Positions 37,678-47,692 of a stretch of DNA of 64,000 bases are shown here, piece after piece. This stretch comes from Chrysophaeum taylorii (Eukaryota; Sar; Pelagophyceae; Pelagomonadales; Pelagomonadaceae), in assembly GCA_029834535.1 (NCBI GenBank), contig JAQMWT010000117.1:37067-101066 (forward strand). Direction: 5' to 3'. How positions within the stretch are numbered: the stretch's first letter is position 1; each line of letters opens with the position of its first letter. The notes beneath the pieces are model-generated. The model worked only from the letters and a program-made list of their open reading frames with translations, made no database searches and was not told the DNA's origin. Made by a program: the position numbers and the translations under genes.

Positions 37678-38680
37678 CTAGGAGAGGTCAGGGGTGACAT
37701 GACCGGTGAGGAAGGCAGTATCGCGGTCGAAGAGGTCAGCGTCCTCGTTGGCAACGAAGACGTTGGCGTAATTGAGCTTGGTCGTTACGTACTTGTAGGC
37801 ACAGTCGTACGTATCAACTGCGCAAATGAGGGCATTGAGGGCGATACGCAGATGGCGCAAGTTAGGCGACAGAAGACGGCGACGGACGATCTTCAGTGCC
37901 TGTTGGTTATCACACCATACCGTGGTGCGAGGCGGCCGGACCCCCTCGAGGGTATGGATGAGGTGGCGACGGACAGTGTGAGACAGGGCTGAGATGGCAA
38001 TCTCAGGCGTGCTGTGGCACGTCGCAGAGACGCGCCGACTGGCCCCGGAGACGCAGGCCCCCTGGAGGAGAACGGCACCACCGAGGCGCGAGAGGGCAGA
38101 GCCGTGCGCACCGCGAGCGAGCTCACAGCCAAGACTCTCGTCCGCATAAGCAGAGACGTGGAAGGCGCCTCGGTAGGCAGCAGAAAACAGGATGCCAAGG
38201 TCCCGGTGAGCCGCGAGCCAGCGCAGGGCGCGGTCGAGGGCCCGAGCGTGGCGCTCGGGCCACACGTTTACGGCGGTGGCCAGGACGTGAACCGTGCGCG
38301 CGAAGGTGGGCAACGTCGCCCACGTGAACATGAGCAGACCAAGGGCCTCGCGTGGGTTGATGGCGAGCGCGGCACGGACGTCGCCGCTGTCGGCCGTCTT
38401 GTCGGGTACGTGGGGGTCGACGTTGAAGTCCAGGTGCATCGGTGTGGCAGGCCCGACCGTGATCGAGCCGTAGCCGAGGTGACCGAGGACCTTGTCGATG
38501 TACGGGCGCTGGTGGGCGAAGACAGAGCCATCGGCACGGTAGTCGAGGGTGATGCCGCAGATGTCGTGAGCGACGTCTTCCCACGTCATGACAAATTGGT
38601 CGTTGAGCGCAGCGCGTACTTCAGCCACGGCGTCCGGTTGGCCCGCGAGCGGAATGTTGTCGACAACGCTGATGAGTACA
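37678..38680 (-). CDS. pol: Copia-1 Pol, RT end and RNase H
   Basis: 316 codons from 38628 in the listed frame, open a little further upstream to include the RT active-site region, which reads VVDNIPLAG where YVDD is usual. Then GITLDYRADGSVFAHQRPYI (RT thumb), WATLPTFARTVHVLA, and RNase H: VSAYADESLGCE (Asp), TCHSTPEIAISAL (Glu), VWCDNQQAL (Asp). It is separated from the main Pol frame by a one-base shift near 38700. The second Asp of the RT motif is Asn, so this copy is probably inactive. Confidence 0.82.
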
Positions 38681-41207
38681 GTCGGCGGCCCAGTATCTTC
38701 ATAGCGGTAGAAGAAGCAGGGGTGGTACGGCGATTCGAAGAAGCAAGAAGGCCGAGGTACTCGACGAACGTCTCATACCACTTGCGGCCCGCATGGGGCT
38801 GGCCGTAGACAGGCTTGAGCGTGAGCCACAGCGACCGAGCCGGGTCGTATCGTTGGTCGGGAGGAAGGTCTGCCATGTAGTCGCCAATGTGGCGAGGCGG
38901 GCGCATGTAGCGGCGCTCATGAGGCAGGAGTGGGTGAGATTGGAGGTAGGCGCACCGAGCGTCCCCAGCGCAGGCGACATAGCCGTAGCGGTTGCAGACG
39001 GCCACGAAGACGAGCACGGCATTGTTGTCAGCGCATGGCGACGCGTACGAGGGTGAAACCGCAGTGACGGTACAAGGCGCATCGTCGTGGTCCTCCGGGA
39101 CGGCGAGCGCATGCGCAGTCTCGGTCCGTTTGGCTTGAGCCCCGTCGTAGCAGAAGCGAACCTTCTGCGTGCCATCGCGCTTGACGGCGAGGGTGGTAAT
39201 GCAGCCGACGACCACGGCGTCATCAGGGACGTCACGGGCGGCTACAACGCGGATGGCCTCGAATTGGAAGAAGGCGCCGTGTTCCTTGAGGACGGCCGCC
39301 GTCCAGCCAGGAGCGTCCGGGCGGCCACGGGCCTCCCGAAGGGATCGGGGGGCCGTCGGGTCGGGGGGTCTGTAGTCGAAGACGAAGGTCGAGGGCGGCG
39401 TCTCGTGCCAAAGGGCAGGGTCCTGATCGTCGTCGAACAAGCCCGGGCCCGGTAGCGGGGCGTGGTCGGGGGCGGGTGCGCCCGCCGACGTCGCGGTCGC
39501 GTACGCCTGCGCAAGCTTGCAGGCTTGGGTCAAGGTAGGGGGTGGCGGCGGTGGCGGCGCCGGGGCGCCGGCGTCTGCAAGCGGGGCTGTGGCCGCTGCA
39601 CGCAAGCTGTCGAGAGTGGTGCGGAGCAAGTCGGTCGTAACAGGCGTGCCCGGTGCGGCGAGGAAGCGGACGGTCGCGGTCGTGCGCACGAGGCGAAGGT
39701 CGTCCTGGACGCAGCCCGATCGCGGCGCTGGAACAACGTAGACGGCCCCGGGACCGGCCTCGGGCCGACATCCTAGGTATACCCCGATCAATGCGCGTTC
39801 GGTGTTCTTCGCGGCGTCGACGCGGTAGGCAACGAGCGAGCCGTAGGGCGCCAAGCCGCTAATGTCCTCGTGCTCGCCGATGTAGCCGCCGACGACGTTC
39901 ACCTGACGGACGGCGTAGAGGTAGGAATAGCCCCAGAATTTGGGATGGAGCACGATCCGGACCAATGCGTCGTTGGCGCGCGCCACGTCCAGAATCCGGA
40001 TGTGGGCGTTCAAGGCGGCGTTGACGTGGCGTTCGGGGACGACGTACTCACGGCGAGGCCGGATGCGGCGGCCGTAGAACGGAAGTGCGGGTTGTCGAGC
40101 TCGCCCCCCAAGTCCGCGCGGAGGGTAGTTGGGTGCAGCCCAGCCGCGCGCGGACGCGAGGAGCACGGGGAGCTCCCCCGCCGCGTCGCTTTTCTTGGCA
40201 ATGAGCGAGCTCGCCATGCGAGCCGGGCGCCGAAAGGCGAAGTCGAGGCCATATCGCCCCCCTCCGAGTGTCGGCGGGTTGAAGGGGCCTTGCAAGTCGA
40301 CCTCAACGACGGCCCCGTCGGGTGCCGTGGTCGCGCTCGTCGTCGTGGAATGCGTGGGCGCCTTGCGTGAGCGGCCGAGGGTGCAGCAGATGGGGTGCCG
40401 GCTTTCCCCGACAGCGGGAAGGCCGAGCCGCTTCAGGGCGGCGTCCCGGCGGTCATCGCTGGCGTGGCCGAGCATCTGATGGGCGCTGACGTCGTCGAGG
40501 CGGAGGCCCGGCATGAGGACCGGGTCGACCGGCCGTGCGCTCGGGTGCTGCAGCATTGCCGCCCCAACGGCATGGCTCGACGCCACAGCAGCCATAGCGC
40601 CGGCCAAGACCGCGGTCGCGACGAGGGAGGAGACGAAAGCCGAGCCATGGACAGCGCGCGGCGCGAGCCGGCGTCCGGCAGCGGCGGCTACGGCGGCGGC
40701 GGCGGGGGCCGCGGCGGTGACGGCCACAGTGCCGGCCGTCGCCGGTTCGGTCCCCGTGCGCCGGGTGATGAGCACGTAGTCCTTTCCTCGCTTGATGAGG
40801 GGGATGATCTTGCCGTCGCTCGTCTCGAGGCGAGGGCGCGACCCGCGGATGAAGCCCCCCCCGCTCTTGTCGAACTGGTCGACCGAGAAGAGCCGCGGGA
40901 GCGAGGGCGTAATGGCTGCAGCGATGGTGACGTCGATGTGTCCGTCCGTAGTCTGGAGCGTGACGTTCTCGATGACGTGTCCACTGACAGCGTGGTTCTG
41001 GCGTCCACCGTCGAAGAAGCCGCCCGGGAGCCAGGACAGCCACGTCTTAGTGTAGGAGACCACCGTGCTGTACTCGGGCCGCGTGTGGTTGTCGCAGGCG
41101 GAGTCGACGAGCCACTCCTCGTAGTCGTCTGGTGGCGCCGCGCGGGCACGAGCTGCCCGCGCCGTGGTGTGCACAGGAGCGGGAATGAGACAGTGCGGAG
41201 GACGCAT
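38586..41207 (-). CDS. pol: Copia-1 Pol: protease, integrase, RT
   Basis: 873 codons. Protease start is EEWLVDSACDNHT (usual DSGAS reads DSACD), followed by the Copia pre-integrase region (MLGHASDDRRDAALKRLG). Integrase: DGAVVEVDLQGPFNPP (first Asp), then KFWGYSYLYAVRQVN. RT: GWTAAVLKEHGAFFQFE, KRDGTQKVRFCYDGA, GDARCAYLQSHPLLP and LKPVYGQPHAGRKWYETFVE. The reading frame leaves RT before the active site (see 37678-38680). A poly-Pro and poly-Ala region and an Ala-rich hydrophobic stretch (SSLVATAVLAGAMAAVASSH) lie between protease and integrase. Confidence 0.85.
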   Translation of the reverse strand: MRPPHCLIPAPVHTTARAARARAAPPDDYEEWLVDSACDNHTRPEYSTVVSYTKTWLSWLPGGFFDGGRQNHAVSGHVIENVTLQTTDGHIDVTIAAAITPSLPRLFSVDQFDKSGGGFIRGSRPRLETSDGKIIPLIKRGKDYVLITRRTGTEPATAGTVAVTAAAPAAAAVAAAAGRRLAPRAVHGSAFVSSLVATAVLAGAMAAVASSHAVGAAMLQHPSARPVDPVLMPGLRLDDVSAHQMLGHASDDRRDAALKRLGLPAVGESRHPICCTLGRSRKAPTHSTTTSATTAPDGAVVEVDLQGPFNPPTLGGGRYGLDFAFRRPARMASSLIAKKSDAAGELPVLLASARGWAAPNYPPRGLGGRARQPALPFYGRRIRPRREYVVPERHVNAALNAHIRILDVARANDALVRIVLHPKFWGYSYLYAVRQVNVVGGYIGEHEDISGLAPYGSLVAYRVDAAKNTERALIGVYLGCRPEAGPGAVYVVPAPRSGCVQDDLRLVRTTATVRFLAAPGTPVTTDLLRTTLDSLRAAATAPLADAGAPAPPPPPPPTLTQACKLAQAYATATSAGAPAPDHAPLPGPGLFDDDQDPALWHETPPSTFVFDYRPPDPTAPRSLREARGRPDAPGWTAAVLKEHGAFFQFEAIRVVAARDVPDDAVVVGCITTLAVKRDGTQKVRFCYDGAQAKRTETAHALAVPEDHDDAPCTVTAVSPSYASPCADNNAVLVFVAVCNRYGYVACAGDARCAYLQSHPLLPHERRYMRPPRHIGDYMADLPPDQRYDPARSLWLTLKPVYGQPHAGRKWYETFVEYLGLLASSNRRTTPASSTAMKILGRRLYSSALSTTFRSRANRTPWLKYALRSTTNLS

Positions 41208-42433
41208 GCAAGGCCGGGGACGAGGAGGAGAGGGGACAGCGCAACACGGCCGTCGAGGCAGAGACCGAGCATAGCTCCGGCGGCCACGAAGAGCAACGTC
41301 AACGTCAGGTGAAGGGCGCCGGGAGAGAGTAAAGGTGGCTCGATGCCGCGCGCCATAACTGCGCGCGCGCCGATGGTGTAACCGGTCCGGCAGGCGTCGG
41401 TGGTGCGGCGGGCGGCCACGGCGGTCGGCGCAGGCTCAGGGGCCTGCGGGGCCGGCGGGGGCGCCTGATGGGGCGGCGCGGCCGGGCGGGCGGGTGGCAC
41501 GTCCCGGGAGCGGAAAGTCCTCAACTTGCGGAGGTCGCGGATCGAGAGGACGTCTCCGGGCTGCCAGCCGGGAGTCTTGAGCGCGCAGTTGTCGGTGGTG
41601 TGGGTGGGGAAGCGGCAGATTCCGCACGGAATACGGCTCGTGATGTCGGCAGGGCATATGCGGGCGGTGTGAAAGAGCCCGTAGCACTTGCTGCAGAACG
41701 GGACTGGGGTCCAGTCCGGACGGAAGTCGTAGTTGAGCGTGGTGCGGCCGGGCGGGGCAGCAGTTTGCGCGGCGGTCTGGCGGGCGCGTGCGCGAGAGCC
41801 GCCGCGGCTGATATCGGCGTTGCGGCAGTACGTGGCAAAGACCTTAATGAAGGTGTCGTACGAGGTGCTTGTCCGGGTGGACTCAATCGCGAGAAGACGG
41901 TGGGCCTCCGCCAGGTCACCCCCCCCTTTGGGTCCCTTGAGGCCCTCGAGGAAGTAGAGCATGCGAGCTGTGTCGGTGAATGTGTCGCCCAGTGCCTCAA
42001 GGGCCGTGATGTTACGTTCGAAGGCCGCGAGGTAAAGGTCGGGCGTGCCGAACGAGACGAAGGACAGATCGTGCAGATGCTGGCGGAGTTCGGTCTTGCT
42101 GTCGAAGGCGAAGAGCTGGCGTAGGCGGTCCAAAGCGTCGGCACCAGTCTGGCAGCGGTCGACAATGCGCTGCGCCTCCGCCGCGGTGCCGCGGCGCAGG
42201 AGGCAGAGCAGGAACAGGCCGGCTTCTGGCGTCAACGGCGGGAGCCTGATGGAGCCGGTGGCGTCAGCCAGGAACGGGGCGTAGTCCACGACGTCCTGTT
42301 CGAGGTGTCGTAGGTGCGTCGCGTCCTCCACCGCATCACCGTCGGGGTTGAAAGTGCGGAGCTGGTTGACGATGTCCGGCAGGCGCTTCCGTGCGTCCTT
42401 GAGCTCGGTGGCCGACATGACACTCGCGCGCAA
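41180..42433 (-). CDS. gag: Copia-1 Gag
   Basis: The ORF is open from 42433 to 40688, but beyond about 41180 it overlaps the Pol frame and is not the natural continuation. The N-terminal capsid-like region includes LRTFNPDGDAVEDATHLR and YLAAFERNITALEALGDTF. Two zinc knuckles follow: CSKCYGLFHTARICP and CGICRFPTHTTDNC. After a Pro-rich linker there are two hydrophobic segments (ALHLTLTLLFVAAGAMLGLC and LSPLLLVPGLACVLRTV) just before the protease. A one-base shift at about 41200 would join it to Pol. The ATG at 42418 (MSATELKDARKRLPDIV) is the better start. Confidence 0.75.
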
Positions 42434-42465
42434 GTGGTAGCGTCGTGCTAGAATACGAACAACAT

Positions 42466-42478
42466 GGGCCTCATAACC
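42466..42478 (-). promoter_or_regulatory. Copia-1 primer-binding site (half initiator tRNA-Met type)
   Basis: The plus strand reads GGGCCTCATAACC directly beside the 5' LTR. Apart from one extra T this is the anticodon arm of eukaryotic initiator tRNA-Met (GGGCCCATAACC). Copia-type elements are known to prime from an internal half of this tRNA. Copia-2 and Copia-3 carry the exact form at the same place. Confidence 0.7.
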
Positions 42479-42601
42479 GCATGAGTGTCATGTGTGTATG
42501 AAGGGAACGTGGCATGTGACCTAGTGTCAGGACAGGCGACGTGGCGCGTGCGTGGCGCGTGCGTGGTGTGTCAGTGGCGTGTCACTGGGACAGGCTGGTG
42601 C
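42479..42601 (-). repeat. Copia-1 5' LTR
   Basis: 123 bp, GCATGAGTGTCATG...GGCTGGTGC, pair of 37426-37548. Very short for an LTR. I see no convincing TATA box. Confidence 0.75.
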
Positions 42602-44038
42602 TTAGGACTTGGACTTGGTGGAGCTGAGAGTCGATTTGACCCTTTTGAACAGAACATTAAGAAACACAGATACAACAGACAGTGTGTTAGGATTATCAAT
42701 CATCGTCAGCTTCTGCTGTAAGGTGGTGAACACCAATAGCTGAATGATGTGGTGCCAAGAGAAGGGTGAGTGCAAGTAGAGCATTCAGTATGGATGGCGA
42801 CAGAGAATCTAGTTGAAAGGTGTCCAGTTGGTTTTCCAAAAAAAGTTGGACTTGGCGAACGAGGATATAAGAGTCCTCAGATTCACATGAGAGCGGACGG
42901 ATTGCTCTGAAGCATGAGAGCAACTTGTCACGTAGATGAAGGAGGTGATCGTCCGGGGAGGAGTGGTTGGCAGCATGTTTGGTCATGAGCGGTGAGTGTT
43001 AAGCGAGACAACAGCTCTGTGATCTTGTACAGTGTATAAGTAACACGTGGGTGTTGGCTGTAGGAGGGAAGAGCCGGTTCTCCAGGGGGGTGATTGAAGC
43101 AATGGCAGCCTCGGTAATATAGATTCGAAGAGTTTCCTGGAGTTGGTCGACTTGTTGGCACAAGACGTCGAAATCAGCAAGCGAAGCAGAAGACGTAGGT
43201 AACGATGGCGAAGATATCTCCAGAGTAGCGTCTAGCGTGGAGTGTGAGTAGATTAACGACGCTTCGGACAACGTTAAAAAAGGGGTGCAGGGAGTCTTAA
43301 TTAATGTTCTGCCTGAGTATAAGTGTGGCCGAACATTACATCCCGGAGTGATAGCGGTTCTGTATCATCAGAGGATGATGCGTAGTCGTCAAGATGTTGT
43401 ACACGCGATCGAGCAACAGTAGTAATCAAATGCTGAATGGATGGCTTGTATAGCCTGAGCTGTGCGACTCTGTGTTCGCACACGAGTCACAAGTAAGCTG
43501 ATCGGTGTTGTGACAATGGGGATGTGACCATTCTTCTTATGGTCGTCCGTGTTGAGGTGACTCAGCACTTCAGTGGGGAGTTCACGAGGTGTTTGTGCCT
43601 TGGAACTGTACGTGGTCGAGACTAGGAAAGTCGGTTGTCCACGATCATTGAGGCACTGCGTAAAAAAAGGAAAGCGACAAAATGAAACGTTCGCGTTTGG
43701 GGCCTCTGTAGCAACCAATAGAAGCAATAGCAGGAGCAGCTTCCCAAAGTATAGTAATGGGTAAGCGCATGGATATGAATGTGGTCAGGTATAAAAGAAG
43801 AGAGAAATGGGGTGACAGGGACACGGAAGTTCTCAAGGAGAGAGATTCCTCGCTCGTAAGCAGCATAGTTAATACTGAGGCCGTCCTGGAACTACAGCGA
43901 CTGAGGTGAGATATGCACGGTTGGTGTCGGTGCAGCCGCAGCAGCCAGTGTGGTAGCAGTAGTAGCAGTCATGGTTCGTTGCTTTTGCGACAACCTGGGG
44001 AAAGGTTCGGCCGTGGAGAGCGAGATGAAGGGTAAGGA
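42602..44038 (-). pseudogene. Unassigned region with broken minus-strand ORFs
   Basis: Open pieces on the minus strand follow one another. From about 43970: MTATTATTLAAAAAPTPTVH, then one stop, INYAAYERGISLLENFRVPV and HIHIHALTHYYT. At 43301-43727: THSAFDYYCCSI-like and DDYASSSDDTEPLSLRDVMFG. At 42990-43271: MSEASLIYSHSTLDATLEIS. At 42696-42986: DHLLHLRDKLLSCFRAIRPL and LFLENQLDTFQLDSLSPS. Together they resemble a decayed Gag-like or accessory protein lying 3' of Copia-2 RNase H, but no motif identifies it. The Copia-2 3' LTR should be in or beyond this region and was not found. Confidence 0.3.
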
Positions 44039-45100
44039 TTAACCATCTCGTTGAGCTATGGGTTGTTGTAAGCCGAGTAACGTGCGAAATCTGCTGAAGA
44101 GCGGAGCTCCAAAGGGTTTAGTACATCCATCGGCGATATTTTGGGTAACGGAAACACGATGTAGACGTATACGTTTTAACTGTACGTAGTCGCGAATACG
44201 GAACCAGCGTGTGCTGATAGCTTTGGCCTTAGTCGCACTGTCGAGATTGTTGGAAAGATGAATAGCAGAGGCAGAATCTCCCAGTATAGGACTGTTACGT
44301 ACGAACGACATGTCCGATGGGAGGGGATTGTCGTGAGCATCATAATCTAGTAGCAAGTCTTTCCCTGAAGGTTGGCGGAGATAGAAGTGAGGATTTATAA
44401 CGAATGCCATTTCCGTTAGCAATTTGCATAACCAGACCACATCATCAGCGCACATATTAAGGGCGATAAGTGCACTCTCACGCGTAGAAGTAGCTGTGAT
44501 AGGTTGCAGCTTAGACTTCCAAGTGATGAGAGAACCAAACAAAAAGATAGTGTAACCGGTTGTAGATTTGCGGTCTTGTTCATAAGAGGGTGCATTATCG
44601 GCATCGACGAACGCGACCAGTGGATCAAAATTACCTGAATTAACTTGTTCTTTAGTGTAATCCAACATGGTGGCCATGTCAGTACGATTACCGATAAGAA
44701 GTCGAAGATGGTCCATTAGAGCGGAAGAGCCAGAGTAGTACCAGAGACGAAGATTGCGATTTTCAAGGTTGCGCAAGTAGCGGGGCGTTCCTGTTAGTAC
44801 TTGAATATGTAGAAATGCTGGATTGTGCTTTCCTCGAGAGCAACGACTAAGACTTTGTGATAGATCGGGGCGACAGGCCAATTGGACAAACGCGAGCTTG
44901 CCGAGTAGAGTAGAGAAGGTGGGGAGGATGAACTTGTCCATATCAGAAGATGGCTCTCCAGTTTTATACGTGGCTGATGGTGATATCGGTGTGGAAGTGG
45001 GACGTAACTGCATTAAAATGGGGTACTCTTCGAACAATGCATCAAGTTTAGCCTGACAGTCCAGTGATATAGAGCCATCAGTTGTACGCGTTATGCGCAT
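44039..45100 (-). CDS. pol: Copia-2 Pol: RT end and RNase H
   Basis: 353 codons. Starts within the RT (LLGMRITRTTDGSISLDC, just upstream in phase), then GKLAFVQLACRPDLSQSLS. RNase H: VAFVDADNAPSYEQDRKSTT (Asp), ITATSTRESALIAL (Glu), ILGDSASAIHL (Asp), and the late THWF-like STRWFRIRDYVQ and TQNIADGCTKPFG. Ends with a normal stop, presumed the Pol C-terminus. Confidence 0.87.
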   Translation of the reverse strand: MRITRTTDGSISLDCQAKLDALFEEYPILMQLRPTSTPISPSATYKTGEPSSDMDKFILPTFSTLLGKLAFVQLACRPDLSQSLSRCSRGKHNPAFLHIQVLTGTPRYLRNLENRNLRLWYYSGSSALMDHLRLLIGNRTDMATMLDYTKEQVNSGNFDPLVAFVDADNAPSYEQDRKSTTGYTIFLFGSLITWKSKLQPITATSTRESALIALNMCADDVVWLCKLLTEMAFVINPHFYLRQPSGKDLLLDYDAHDNPLPSDMSFVRNSPILGDSASAIHLSNNLDSATKAKAISTRWFRIRDYVQLKRIRLHRVSVTQNIADGCTKPFGAPLFSRFRTLLGLQQPIAQRDG

Positions 45101-45856
45101 GCCTAGGAGAGTATGGACTTCCTCGAAGGTGTCGACTGAGTATTCCTTTTTCAGGGCTCGCTGGAACTCGCGACATAGAGTTTCCGAAGTGCAAGTAATG
45201 ACGACGTCGTCTACTGAGAGCGTGCAAATTAGAAATGTAGCGTCAGCTTGGACTTTAGCGTAAAGGCATGTGTCTGTTCGAAATCGTGTATAGCATTATG
45301 AATCAAAGAAGCCGTCTATGGTTTGATTCCAAAGGGCAGGGCTCTGACGTAATCCATAGAGAGATTTAAGTAGCGTTGGGAGACGACGGCCTTGGTATTT
45401 AGTATCTTCGGGATCGAGAAGGTAAATGCCTTGTGGCAGTTTGCCATAGACATGAGAATCAATGGGAGCTTGAACAAAAGCGTTAGGGACGTCGACATGG
45501 TAGACGGGAAGTCGCAGATGAGCTGCTAGCGCCAGAACACAACGAATGCCAGTAAGCTGTGCCATAGGGCTGAATGTGTTGAAAAAATCGATGCCCAGAG
45601 AGGCTAAGAATCCTCGTAGAACCAGGCGTGCTTTACGTTTAATGTACTACTGACCAGCAGCGTTGGTTTTTATACGTAGGACGAGGCGGGTGTCGATAGG
45701 CTTTGGGATGACCATTGGCAGCGCTAGTTTAAATCAGCCAAACTTAACAATATCAAAAATCTCCTTGGAGATGGCAGCAACATAAGCTTTGCGATTAGCG
45801 TCTGAGAGACCTTTGAGGGAGTTCAACTCATATTCGTCAATTTTGATATCTTTGGC
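45101..45856 (-). pseudogene. pol: Copia-2 Pol: reverse transcriptase core, with stops
   Basis: RT pieces in several frames: VIPKPIDTRLVLRIK and KRKARLVLRGFLASLGIDFF (fingers), YHVDVPNAFVQAPIDSHVYG (first Asp), LLKSLYGLRQSPALWNQTI, then after a shift near 45300 TLSVDDVVITCTSETLCREF, where SVDD is the active site. At least two in-frame stops (about 45650 and 45735) and one shift inactivate it. Confidence 0.8.
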
Positions 45857-47322
45857 TTAAATCTTGTATTCGTCCGAACCAACCGTGCTGGGGTCATGAG
45901 TCGTCGTCAGATGAGTGATTGCGTAAGAAGCGACATTATCGTGCAGATGAGCGTGATCGGGATCTTCGACGAGTTGAACAACTAGTAGAGGAGCATCACC
46001 AAGGTGGGCCTCAATGTAATGCGATTGCACGGTGATATAGTCTTCGATGGCGGAGAGATGAGGCTCGGAGGCACCATAAGAAGCGTCATTATGATCCAAA
46101 ATGGAGTGGGGCGTGAACAAAGCATAAACATATTGAGCGGGAGGAACTTGAAAGGCGTGAGCATGTTCAGAAATTAAATGAACGAGAGCTTGAGGGAGGT
46201 GAAAGTCTGCAAGGTTGGTGTCGTCGCAGAAGTGAACATGAGGAGCATCAGGCGATGGGTGGCTATGGCTCCTATGACACATAACTGAAGAGGACTGTGA
46301 GATCGCCTGGTGCACATGGTGATGAAGGGATTGTGTAAATTCCCCCTGCGGAGGTATAGCCGTCCAGTGGATGCCATGAGCAATATGAAGGGAGTGGAGG
46401 GTGGGGTCGCAGAAGGTTATGTACTGCTTGGAGAGGTCATACTTGAAGTCGGCAAGCGCACCACCGGCTTGTTTATAAGCGGCAACAGTAGGCGAGGCAA
46501 TACGAGTAAGAACATCCTTGAGATTGGTTTTGCGACGAGACTGAGGGTGATGAGGACCACGGGTGAGACGTAGGCCATCCTGGGAATAGAGAGACCGATA
46601 GGATGGTAAAAGTGGCGAAGTGTTGGAAGAAACGTCAGATGTAGGTGTGGTGGCGAAAGTAGCGGGTGCAGAAGCAGCTGGAGCACATGTGGGGACGGGA
46701 GCATGGAAATGAGAAAAAGAAGTCCCCCTCTCATGGTCAGTGTCGGTAGGCATAGCATTCCCCCTCTGCGCCGCATCATTGGGGGTGCTGTGAACAGAGA
46801 AGGGAATGTCGGGTGAAGGTGCGGGAGGTGGATGCTGTTCGTAATCGAGAGGAGATTTAGAAATAAGATGAGGAAAAGTCAGCTTAGAGGAAACACGGAC
46901 TTGACCATTCTCGGGATTAAGGACAACGTCGGCTAAATGATTAACATGGGGTGTTATTAAAGGGTTTATAACGTTAGCACCACATAAGTAGATGTAGGGA
47001 CGACATCCGGGTTCATATTTATGAAATTCGTTAGGTTCCAAATGCAGATAACAAACAGAACCAAAAGGTTGGAGGTAGTCCTGTTGGGGAACATTACATT
47101 GGTCTAACAAAACTTGTTGGGGGCTTAGGACTTTATTGTAAATACGTTCGAGGGAAACGTTAGGGAGGAGATTATACGATTGGATGGCATTTATAACAGC
47201 CCACGGGTAGTGTGGTGCCGGATCTGTTAGGGGGTGACCATTATGGGATACATTGAACATATGCCGGAGTCGTGTAGATGCGGCAGTGGCTATGTGACCA
47301 ACAGCGGCTTCTACTTCATGAT
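45857..47322 (-). CDS. pol: Copia-2 Pol: integrase C-terminus and linker to RT
   Basis: 467 codons from 47260, with the frame open upstream to the SINE-like copy S2. It contains NHEVEAAVGHIATAASTRL just right of the ORF start (the third catalytic residue region), then HYPWAVINAIQSYNLLPN, DYLQPFGSVCYLHLEPNE and GCRPYIYLCG, typical of the Copia integrase tail. A long Pro/His/Ser-rich linker to the RT follows (ALADFKYDLSKQYITF and others). The TAA at 45857 interrupts the transition to RT. Confidence 0.8.
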
Positions 47323-47335
47323 TAAAGACATGTAA

Positions 47336-47692
47336 CTAACTAACTAACTAACTTCAGACCTCTCCCGAGCATGGGAGCCAGGCCGGACCGACAGGAGCCA
47401 GTCCGGAATCACGGGCCTGTAGACGAGGGGCGCCGAAAGGTGGGTCGGCGGAGAGTGATCATCAAGCTTGTCGCCATGCGACGAGGAGACCGCGATGTGA
47501 CTGACAACCAACTCGTCGATAGCCTTCCGTCTGCGCCCCCCGGCCATACCCCGTCCCACTGCGAACGTTCCGGCTGCCAACCGGCCCGCCCGGGAGGCGA
47601 ATAGGTGCCAACCTACGCCGGGAGGGCGGATGCCCTCGCAAGGCTCGGGATTCATGAGGCACCGTCCTCCATCGCAACCATGCGGTCGGCGA
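47336..47692 (-). mobile_element. SINE-like element copy S2, inside Copia-2 integrase
   Basis: About 357 bp in minus orientation, with CTAA repeats (TTAG on the other strand) at its 3' end. A 13-bp target duplication, TAAAGACATGTAA, is at 47323-47335 and 47693-47705. The head is slightly shortened: the ACCCTTACCCT of other copies is missing. Ignoring the insert, the integrase reads through in phase from YLHVF to NHEVE. Confidence 0.8.

Larger units (their letters stand above)
37426..42601 (-). mobile_element. Copia-1: Ty1/Copia-type retrotransposon with short LTRs
   Basis: 5.2 kb between 123-bp direct repeats. Minus-strand order: LTR, primer-binding site, Gag with two zinc knuckles, protease, integrase, RT, RNase H, LTR. 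Integrase before RT identifies the Copia type. One or two frameshifts interrupt Gag-Pol and Pol. High GC compared with Copia-2/3. Confidence 0.87.

Noticed and set aside
40395-41312. 305-codon plus-strand ORF opposite Copia-1 Pol
   Set aside because: Antisense shadow in GC-rich DNA; the minus strand carries protease and integrase motifs.
47336-47360. TTAG/CTAA repeats as interstitial telomere
   Set aside because: Only three to four units of TTAG, always at the 3' end of the same 360-bp element and bounded by target duplications; not a TTAGGG-type telomere.
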